A stretch of DNA of 64,000 bases, from the NCBI GenBank assembly GCA_034370385.1, contig JAXMKZ010000041.1, positions 19,744 to 83,743 on the forward strand, in the 5' to 3' direction. The position numbers were made by a program, and so were the translations under genes. Positions 7,364 to 14,037 of the stretch are shown here, piece after piece. Below the pieces are notes generated by a model. The model was not told the origin of the DNA and searched no databases. It worked only from the letters and a program-made list of their open reading frames with translations. How positions within the stretch are numbered: the first letter of the stretch is position 1; each line of letters begins with the position of its first letter. The DNA is from Coriobacteriia bacterium (GTDB lineage Bacteria > Actinomycetota > Coriobacteriia > Anaerosomatales > PHET01).

Positions 7364-8116
7364 TCACTCAGGGGCGCTCCCGGGTTTCTCTTGTCCGGGC
7401 GCCTCCGAAGGCTGTTTGCCGATAGCGAGCCACCGATTCTCGCTCGCGAACATCACGGGAACGGCAGGGCGCCCGCCCCACAGGCGCGGACGGAGCCAGT
7501 CAGCCGTCTCCACGATGTCGCCGAGCTTCGGCGATACGACGTTGCGGTCCACCGGGAGCACGAGCATGCCGGCCGCCTCAAGCTCGCCGACCGTCACCTC
7601 GGCTGGATGATCGCGCAGCCGGCCGAACTCCACGAACCGGCCGGACCAGCCCCACGCGGTCAGGCCCACGCCCGCAGCCGCGCCGATGATCCCGTCGTTC
7701 GTACCGCCGTGGCCGGAAAGGTGGGCACCGGATGCTGCTGCGATCGCGTCGGCTTGCGTCACGACTGAGACGGCAGCGCGTCGGCCGAACTCCGTGAGCA
7801 CGGGGATCGCCGGGTTATCCTCGAGCGCGACGCACACGCCCGGGTCGCTTCCTTCGAGGGCGTGAAGCTCCACGTGGGCAATGGCGCGGGTGATGAGCTC
7901 TTCGACGATGGCGGCATCAGGCACCTCGACGACGGCGCATGCCGAACTGTTGTGCGAGGTGTACGGGATGTCCGGGTGCACCAACAGCTGCTGGCGGACG
8001 ACGCCCCACAGCTTGCACCCATCGGGTAGCTCGTCCTCGTACCAGCGCACGAGCTTGCCGGTGCCACGTGGTGCGCCGAGATTGTCAGTGTCATCGAAGC
8101 ATACGAATGCGCGCAT
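7364..8116 (-). CDS. TiaS-like (tRNA-Ile2 agmatinylcytidine synthetase-related) protein
   Basis: 250 residues, cytoplasmic. The N-terminal FDDTDNLGAPRGTGKLVR resembles the GIDDTD motif of archaeal TiaS. VHPDIPYTSHNSSACAVVEV matches the region where TiaS has RLNPNVPWKTRGNGA. The stretch LSGHGGTNDGIIGAAAGVGL followed by a Trp and an Arg-rich strand resembles the TiaS GTGRGxIGALAAIG motif. It lacks the OB-fold and zinc-ribbon C-terminus of full TiaS, so tRNA modification is doubtful; another ATP-dependent reaction is possible. AAGGGAG precedes the ATG. It lies 11 bases after the DUF2149 gene in the same series. Confidence 0.6.
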   Translation of the reverse strand: MRAFVCFDDTDNLGAPRGTGKLVRWYEDELPDGCKLWGVVRQQLLVHPDIPYTSHNSSACAVVEVPDAAIVEELITRAIAHVELHALEGSDPGVCVALEDNPAIPVLTEFGRRAAVSVVTQADAIAAASGAHLSGHGGTNDGIIGAAAGVGLTAWGWSGRFVEFGRLRDHPAEVTVGELEAAGMLVLPVDRNVVSPKLGDIVETADWLRPRLWGGRPAVPVMFASENRWLAIGKQPSEAPGQEKPGSAPE

Positions 8117-8127
8117 AGCGGACTCCC

Positions 8128-8481
8128 TTATTGTCCCGGTACCCAGACGGTGCGACCGTCCTCGAGTTGGTAGACCGTGCCTACAGGTGTACCCATGCCC
8201 TCCGCCGGCTGGTCGGTGACCTTCAGGCGCTCGATCTCCTTGCCCTCCTTGCGGATGACCTCCATGTCAGGCGTTCCGGGGTTCTTCACGATGGTCATCT
8301 CGTCGGCAGAGAGGATCTCTTGCAGCCCGAAGCTCGACAGGGCCACGACCATGAAGCCCACGCCGATCAGGATCGCCACGTCGAACAGGTTTCCCATCGC
8401 GTCCATCGGGTCTCCGTGACCGTCCCCTGAGCGTCTGCGTCGGCGGCTGAGGAAACTGGTGTCTGCACCGGTGCTGCGCAT
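8128..8481 (-). CDS. DUF2149-type, ExbD/TolR-like single-helix membrane protein
   Basis: 117 residues. An Arg/Ser-rich cytoplasmic N-terminus (about 1-28) is followed by GNLFDVAILIGVGFMVVALS, one membrane helix whose Asp lies near the inner end as in ExbD/TolR/MotB. The C-terminal 60 residues (EILSADEMTIVKNPG onward) would be outside, ending in VYQLEDGRTVWVPG. Starts one base after the ExbB-like gene. Second copy of the protein at the left window edge; the helix and the DExTIVKNPGT motif are nearly identical. Proposed stator partner of the ExbB-like channel. Confidence 0.75.
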   Translation of the reverse strand: MRSTGADTSFLSRRRRRSGDGHGDPMDAMGNLFDVAILIGVGFMVVALSSFGLQEILSADEMTIVKNPGTPDMEVIRKEGKEIERLKVTDQPAEGMGTPVGTVYQLEDGRTVWVPGQ

Positions 8482-8482
8482 G

Positions 8483-9127
8483 TCACCCTCCCAAGTGGTC
8501 GAACACGTACTCGATGTCGGTGAGGTCCTGCTGGTGATGACGATCCCGTACCGCCGTGACGATGTAGCCGATGGATCCGATGAGCAGACCCACGACGGTG
8601 GTGGAGAAGGCGATCACGAGGTTGTCCGAAAGCTGCTGAACGTCGCCGCTGGCCAGAGCCACGAGCGCCGGGCTGATCGGGATGAGCGTACCCATGAGGC
8701 CGAGTATCGGGCCCACGCGCATGAGCATTCGTGTGCGCTCGAGGACCCTGACCGACTCGAGGTCCGCATCGGCCAGCGCCTTCAGAACGTGCGAGCGCGT
8801 GACCGTCGACTGATGCTCCAGCGAACTCGCGACCGTCCGAGCGATCGGGCTTGGCCCCATCGAGCCCAAAAACCCGAGCGCAGCGGTTCGCTTGTCGGTG
8901 CCCGTCGCCTGGGCCACGGCCACCGCGGCGGCTTCGACGTCGAGCTTCTTGCGCGCCCTCCGGCGTTTGAACACCTCCACGCAGAATCGACCCGCTTCAT
9001 ACGCGGCGACGAGCAGCGCGAACACTTCAAGGAATAGGACCGGGTAGAGGAGTGCTGTCGCGACCCCGTAGATGATCGCCTCAGGGTGCGTCAGGTAGTA
9101 GCCAAGCTTCTCGCCCAAACCCGTCAT
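8483..9127 (-). CDS. MotA/TolQ/ExbB-family proton channel protein (second copy)
   Basis: 214 residues, close paralogue of 307-954. Helices at about 17-44, 133-155 and 166-190, with GPILGLMGTLIPISPALVAL and AFSTTVVGLLIGSIGYIV. The loop after helix 1 carries Arg/Lys-rich RRRARKKLDVEA. The start codon overlaps the stop of the propeller gene (ATGA). With the DUF2149 protein it should form the energised channel; the propeller protein's C-terminal helix is the likely client. Confidence 0.88.
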   Translation of the reverse strand: MTGLGEKLGYYLTHPEAIIYGVATALLYPVLFLEVFALLVAAYEAGRFCVEVFKRRRARKKLDVEAAAVAVAQATGTDKRTAALGFLGSMGPSPIARTVASSLEHQSTVTRSHVLKALADADLESVRVLERTRMLMRVGPILGLMGTLIPISPALVALASGDVQQLSDNLVIAFSTTVVGLLIGSIGYIVTAVRDRHHQQDLTDIEYVFDHLGG

Positions 9128-10971
9128 CTCAACTCCCTCAGTGTCAGCGCTGACAGCGCTATCCGGAAGACCCGTCTGGGCGTCCCCGACGCTGCAGCGG
9201 TAGCGCCAATCGTATACGCGAGCGCAACCAACGCCAATGCGACGCTGATGGTCAGCTGCTGATTCGAGGTCGGGCCTCCGCCGGGTGTGCCGTCGCCGGC
9301 TTCGTTACCGATTGGGGTCAGCAGGTTGCCAGCGGCGTACTGGGGACCCGTGAGCACGGCCGGACCTTCGGCGGCGAACTGGTCCGACGTGGCGGCAGGC
9401 GCGGTCGCAACAGCCGCATCGTACGGAGCGCCGAAGGTCATCGGGCCGCCGCTGAAGCTGCTGCCTGAGCCCGTGCCAGAGCCCGCGCCCGTGCTTGAAC
9501 CTGAGCCGCTGCCGGAACCAGAGCCCGAACCCGAACCCGAACCGCCGCCGGAACCGGTACCGTCACCCGGGTCAGGGCCGGTGGCCGGAGCGGGGGAGGC
9601 GGAGAACTGCACCTGGGTGACCGACGGCGTTGAGCCCTGGTCTGTCGTCGAGAGCCGAACTCGGTACCGGATGAGTCTGCCGATGCTGTTCTTCGACAGG
9701 CTGCTGGCCGCCCGCCACGCCCCGCCATCGAGCGAGTACTCGAGCCGCGCTGAGGTTCCGGCCGGCTGGTCCGCGGCCAGCGAGCCCGACGGCACGACCT
9801 TGCGCACCCCAGGGAGTCCGAGGTCGAGCGATGGCGAAGTGAACGTGCCGCTCGTCGGGTAGCCGACTTCGATGATTCGCTTGGTGCCCTGATCGGCGAG
9901 CAGATACGAGCCGGAGGCGGTGCGCTGCACCGAGCGCACCTTCGAAGTGAGCGAGGCGTCAGCGACACCGGGAATAGGGATCGTGCTGACGATCTCGCCT
10001 GCGGCGTCGACCTCGATGATTCGTCCGACGCCGTCTTCTTCGACAATCACCGTGTTGCCGTTTGGCAAGCGAACCGCGTCGGAGGGCTTCGGCTGGCTGT
10101 CGCCGGTGCCTTCGAACACGTACTGCCACACAACTGCGCCACTCGGAGTGACTTCGATGACCCGGTTGCCTGCGTACGCCTGATCCGCCGCGTCGACTAT
10201 CAACGTATTGCCGTTGGCGAGTCTGGATGCCTTACGTGGCGAGGACAGCATGCCCGGCCCCGTGCCCGGATCGTTGTCGCGGCCATACTGCCACACGATG
10301 CTCGATCGGGTGAAGCCGTACGCCGGCGCATCGGCGTCGTAATCGGAGGTCCGGACCTCGATGACCCGCGTTGAGAACCGGTTGTCGCAGATCAGCGTGT
10401 TGCCATTCGCCAGTCGTGTCGCTGAGTAGGGGTCGACGACCGAGCCAGGTGCGAGTGAGTCGATCTGGGCGCCGTACTGCCAGACGACCCGCTTGTCGGG
10501 CGCCACCTCCAGCACGAGGTCCGCTCGTCGATCCAGTATCAGCGTATTGCCGTTCGGCAACCGCTGTGCCGAATACGGGTTCAGCAACCGCGGGTCGTCG
10601 GCTTTGGAGTAGGACCAGGCGATGCGCTTCGAACGAGTCACTTCGGTGACCGCCACGTTGTAGCGGTCTGCGATCAGTATGTTGCCGTTGCCGAGCACCT
10701 CTGCGGAGAATGGTTCCATCATCAGGACGCCCGGTCGCGTGTACTCCCAGAGCACACGGCGTTGCAGCTGCACACGCGGTACACCGGCAACTGTCGTCAC
10801 CTCAACGCCGCTCGCGGTCCCCGCGAACGGAGTCGAGCCGGTGGTCGCGCGCCACGTGGTTGCCCCAGCGCTCAGTGGCCGAGTGACGCTGATCCCTGCG
10901 ACGAGCAGCAGCGCGAGCACGAAGTAGAGGGTCGGTGTCGCCTTGATTCGAGTTGTGGCCATTCGCCTCAT
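9124..10971 (-). CDS. Secreted beta-propeller with C-terminal membrane anchor (second copy)
   Basis: 615 residues. Signal peptide about 10-36. Six or so repeats of the form SAxRLPNGNTLIxDxxxxRVxEVxxxxxxVWQYG (about 75-350), a beta domain (FTSPSLDLGLPGVRKVV, then ARLEYSLDGGAWR; about 355-450), a long Gly/Ser repeat linker (about 460-510), and a C-terminal hydrophobic helix LTISVALALVALAYTIGATA with a short Arg-containing tail. The propeller repeats resemble arylsulfotransferase/PQQ-type propellers, but no catalytic residue can be assigned. Overlaps both neighbours by four bases, so it is coupled to the ECF-like gene before and ExbB after. Confidence 0.82.
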   Translation of the reverse strand: MRRMATTRIKATPTLYFVLALLLVAGISVTRPLSAGATTWRATTGSTPFAGTASGVEVTTVAGVPRVQLQRRVLWEYTRPGVLMMEPFSAEVLGNGNILIADRYNVAVTEVTRSKRIAWSYSKADDPRLLNPYSAQRLPNGNTLILDRRADLVLEVAPDKRVVWQYGAQIDSLAPGSVVDPYSATRLANGNTLICDNRFSTRVIEVRTSDYDADAPAYGFTRSSIVWQYGRDNDPGTGPGMLSSPRKASRLANGNTLIVDAADQAYAGNRVIEVTPSGAVVWQYVFEGTGDSQPKPSDAVRLPNGNTVIVEEDGVGRIIEVDAAGEIVSTIPIPGVADASLTSKVRSVQRTASGSYLLADQGTKRIIEVGYPTSGTFTSPSLDLGLPGVRKVVPSGSLAADQPAGTSARLEYSLDGGAWRAASSLSKNSIGRLIRYRVRLSTTDQGSTPSVTQVQFSASPAPATGPDPGDGTGSGGGSGSGSGSGSGSGSGSSTGAGSGTGSGSSFSGGPMTFGAPYDAAVATAPAATSDQFAAEGPAVLTGPQYAAGNLLTPIGNEAGDGTPGGGPTSNQQLTISVALALVALAYTIGATAAASGTPRRVFRIALSALTLRELR

Positions 10972-11549
10972 GAGGCTACCTCGGTGCTCGGTGTCGCATC
11001 GGGCAACATACCGGCGCGGCTTAGGCGCTGCAGGACGAACGCCGCGGCGACTCCGCCGAGGGCACCGAATCCGAGGTGAGTGACTGCCGCGAAGCCGAGT
11101 CCGATGGCGAGGTACCCGCCGGGAACGCCCAGTGCGAGGCCGAGAAGGTACGATGCGGTGAGCTTACCCATGTGCGCGGCTGCAGCGACGATGACCGCCG
11201 CCGGATAGCGGTCCAGACGCCCGCCCAACAGTGGCGTCAACACGTCGACGATGAGGCCCGGCACGAAGTACTTGACGCCGACGAAGATCCCCTCGCGGCC
11301 GGGCAGGATGATGACGGCGAGCAGCCCCGAGATGAGCCCGATCAGGGTCCCGGTACCCGGGCGCCCCACGACGCCGACACCGATAAGCAGAAGCGCCATC
11401 CAGAAGACACCTGAATGCCCCGGCACGTGTATCGGCATGCGCAGGTAGAACTTCGCCCCGATGATGAGGGCGGCGACCAGCGCGACGATGACGCGCGCTC
11501 GCAGGGGCAGACCCCACGGCTGTCTGGGCCGAGCCGTTTCGTCGGTCAC
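10968..11549 (-). CDS. ECF-type S-component-like integral membrane protein
   Basis: 193 residues with about six membrane helices and short loops, size and spacing like the substrate-binding S subunits of ECF transporters. Residues such as KFYLRMPIHVPGHSGVFW and AAAHMGKLTASYLLGLALG are candidate substrate-side segments. No ECF ATPase or T subunit is encoded nearby, so if it is a transporter it must share a common ECF module or work alone. It overlaps the propeller gene and the small SUOX-like gene by four bases each. Substrate unknown; the context suggests W/Mo or a cofactor precursor. Confidence 0.55.
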   Translation of the reverse strand: MTDETARPRQPWGLPLRARVIVALVAALIIGAKFYLRMPIHVPGHSGVFWMALLLIGVGVVGRPGTGTLIGLISGLLAVIILPGREGIFVGVKYFVPGLIVDVLTPLLGGRLDRYPAAVIVAAAAHMGKLTASYLLGLALGVPGGYLAIGLGFAAVTHLGFGALGGVAAAFVLQRLSRAGMLPDATPSTEVAS

Positions 11550-11992
11550 TCGACGATCACCCGCTCGACGTCCCGGACGCGTGCGCTGTATTCGATCTCA
11601 GGCCCGCATAGCTTGGTCGTTCCACGAAGCGCGAAGTCGAGCAACACGTCTTCATCGATGTCGCGACGTGCCAGGGTGATGGTGCCGGAATCACGGACTC
11701 CCGGACCTGTGACGGTCACCGACGTGAACTCCGCGACACCGGCGTCCGCGAGCACGGCTAGCAGTGGCGGACCCTCCTCGAGCTTGCCGTCCATGACGAC
11801 CTTGCGCATGCCGAGCGCACGCAGTTCTTCAATCGAGTAGCTCGCCACTTCGCGTCCCGACTTCTCGACTGTGACGTGGTACGGGCCGGCCGCCTTGCGC
11901 GCGCGCAGGTCGAGGCCCCACGCTGCGAGCGTGAGGAGAACGAGTGCCCCTGCGACGATTGCGAATGCGAGCGCGGTCCTTGGGCGTGGCAT
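11546..11992 (-). CDS. Membrane-anchored protein with sulfite-oxidase-fold (molybdopterin-binding-like) domain
   Basis: 148 residues. An N-terminal helix (about 8-28) anchors an exported domain with the order seen in SUOX-fold oxidoreductases: a strand YHVTVEKSG, then YSIEELRALGMRKVVM, GPPLLAVLADAGV, a VTVTG strand, and a closing CGPEIEYSARVRDVERVIVE. One Cys (in KLCGPE) is present, but not where the Mo-ligand Cys usually lies, and the domain is minimal, so cofactor binding is uncertain. It follows the 12001-14016 gene by eight bases and overlaps the ECF-like gene. Confidence 0.5.
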   Translation of the reverse strand: MPRPRTALAFAIVAGALVLLTLAAWGLDLRARKAAGPYHVTVEKSGREVASYSIEELRALGMRKVVMDGKLEEGPPLLAVLADAGVAEFTSVTVTGPGVRDSGTITLARRDIDEDVLLDFALRGTTKLCGPEIEYSARVRDVERVIVE

Positions 11993-12000
11993 GGACGGAG

Positions 12001-14016
12001 CTAGCGCTTCACGGCGAGTCCGTCGACGTCAACGCGCCGTCCGGTGCCGGCCAACGTGACGATGCGAATCGTGTGGCGACCCGCGCCAGAGAGTCGGCCG
12101 ATGCGGACTTCGGCCCGGGGCCGTTCGGTCGCCGCGTAGAGGTCGTAGGTTCCCGCGAGACGCCCGTCGAGATAGATGCGCACCCGTCCGCGATCGGGAC
12201 CCTTCGAGGTGATGAGGTGAGCCTCGGTCCCGCGGGAGAACGTGAAGGTGGCGGATGCACCCGCGGCCGTCGTGACTCGTGAACGGCCACCGTACGAGGC
12301 GGTCGCGATCTCGGAGCGCCATGCGCCGGAGTAGCGTGCGCTCACGTCATCGTAGGGTATGACCGTCGTTCGTGTGGCGGACCATGCGCCAACATTGCCG
12401 GCGGTGTCCGTTGAGCGCGCCCGGAACCGATACGTGGCTCCGGTCGGGGCAGTGACGGTCACCGCCTGCGCAGCCGTGCGTGTTCTGAGCCGACGCCACG
12501 GCGCGGTTGCGGACGTGCGGTACTCGAGGTCGCGCAGCGTGCCCGACGAGGGAGTCGCGTCCACCGATGTCAAGGAGACGACGAATGCTCGAGCCGTTGA
12601 CGTGCGCGTCGAGATGGCAGGGGCCGAGAGTGTGGTCGACGGAGTCCGCGTGTCGGTCTTGACCGAGATGCTCGCGATCGCGGATTCGTTGCCGCTGCTG
12701 TCTGCGGCGTAGTAGAAGAGCTTTCGGGCACCCTGTGGCGCTCGTAGTGGCGCTGTGTACGTGGCGTAGACGCTGGTGGACGAATCCCACGAGTAGAACA
12801 GGCGTCCTCGGTCGGTGAACAGGGAGACATACGGTGCGGTCTTCCTGAACCAGCCGGCTGCGCCGTTCGGCTTGGTTGGCGACGTCGCGGCTCGCACGCG
12901 AGGAGGCAGGGCGATGGTCGTAGCGGCCACGGGGTTCGAGCGAGCACTGACATTGGTAGCGGTATCCATGGCGCGTACTTCGTAGTGGTACGTCAGCCCG
13001 CCAAGAGGGGTCGCGTCGTCGTAGGTCGTCTGGGATGTCGAGCCGATGAGGGTCTTCGCCACCGAGTACGGCACGCCAAGCGGAGGCTCGATCCACCGGT
13101 ACACGAGGTACTTAGACACCTTGGTGTTGTCGAGAGCGGGGCTCCAGGAGAGCCTGACTCGGCGGTCGAGTGGCGTGGCCGTGAGATTCGTCGCTGTTGT
13201 AGGCGCGCTCATGTCGGTGGCGCCTATCGCGATGTCCTCGTCCGGCCGCGTGAGCGTGATGCCCGCAACGAGTGTGGTCGTTCCCGACACGATGTCGACA
13301 CTAGTGTTCAGGGGCACGCAAAGTGAGTAGTCCCCGCGCGACCCGGGCGTGCCGTGATCCTCATCGTCGGTGCGACCGTTCGCGTCGCCGTCGACGCCGT
13401 CGGTCTCAGTCCGCGAGGCCGCGACGGTGGAACCATCGAGACGTCGCACTGCCTTGACGAGCGTTCCTGCGGGCAGTCCGGTGGCCGCGGCGTTGTGGAG
13501 CCTCGCACCCTGGGTCTCGACGTCGAAGACGTCGACAGCGAAAGGTGCGCTGCCGTTGAAGGTCGCCCCCTTCTCCAGGTTCAGGGAGACCAGGATGTAG
13601 TAGCGGCCCGACATCGCTTCATCCCCGAAGGCGAAGGCCGCCCAACCCTCGGGAATCGAACCGGTCGGATCGGTGGTCATTAGAGGGAAGCGGTTCCTGT
13701 CCTGCTCCCGCTCCTGGACCCATTGTCGCGTGACGGGGTTCCAGGTCCAGCCACGGTTCTGGATGTTCATCGGCTCAGGAGCGGGGCTGAGCCGCACCTT
13801 GAGCCGATAGCCGGCGTTCGGATCCAGTCCTGCTGCCGAGAAGCCGATTACAACGGGAGTGTGATCGTTAGGGACCATGATGGTCGAGGTGGGGAGGGCG
13901 CCCCCTGTGTACGTGCCTGCCGCATACGCCGATGCCAAGGGCATCGCGAGCACGAGCGTCAGAACTCCGGCGAGTATCGCGAGGAGTGATCTGCTGGTGC
14001 ACGCGGTCGTTTTCAC
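12001..14016 (-). CDS. Large secreted modular protein with FN3 domain
   Basis: 671 residues with a GTG start preceded by GGAGG. Signal peptide about 1-32. An N-terminal beta domain (VPNDHTPVVIGFSAAGL, then NRGWTWNPVTRQW; about 40-190) is homologous to that of the next protein upstream. Then a region with DGVDGDANGRTDDEDHG that could bind Ca, a fibronectin type III domain (about 270-370), further bacterial Ig-like repeats, and a C-terminal jelly-roll-like domain ending GRRVDVDGLAVKR. Secreted or wall-associated. Tandem paralogue of the 14038-16779 product, in the same series as the propeller/ExbB genes. Confidence 0.75.
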   Translation of the reverse strand: MKTTACTSRSLLAILAGVLTLVLAMPLASAYAAGTYTGGALPTSTIMVPNDHTPVVIGFSAAGLDPNAGYRLKVRLSPAPEPMNIQNRGWTWNPVTRQWVQEREQDRNRFPLMTTDPTGSIPEGWAAFAFGDEAMSGRYYILVSLNLEKGATFNGSAPFAVDVFDVETQGARLHNAAATGLPAGTLVKAVRRLDGSTVAASRTETDGVDGDANGRTDDEDHGTPGSRGDYSLCVPLNTSVDIVSGTTTLVAGITLTRPDEDIAIGATDMSAPTTATNLTATPLDRRVRLSWSPALDNTKVSKYLVYRWIEPPLGVPYSVAKTLIGSTSQTTYDDATPLGGLTYHYEVRAMDTATNVSARSNPVAATTIALPPRVRAATSPTKPNGAAGWFRKTAPYVSLFTDRGRLFYSWDSSTSVYATYTAPLRAPQGARKLFYYAADSSGNESAIASISVKTDTRTPSTTLSAPAISTRTSTARAFVVSLTSVDATPSSGTLRDLEYRTSATAPWRRLRTRTAAQAVTVTAPTGATYRFRARSTDTAGNVGAWSATRTTVIPYDDVSARYSGAWRSEIATASYGGRSRVTTAAGASATFTFSRGTEAHLITSKGPDRGRVRIYLDGRLAGTYDLYAATERPRAEVRIGRLSGAGRHTIRIVTLAGTGRRVDVDGLAVKR

Positions 14017-14037
14017 AGGGGGCGCGCCTCCACTCGG

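Noticed and set aside
9480..9560. GC-rich simple repeat (CCCGAACC-type)
   Set aside because: It encodes the Gly/Ser linker of the propeller protein; no separate element needed.
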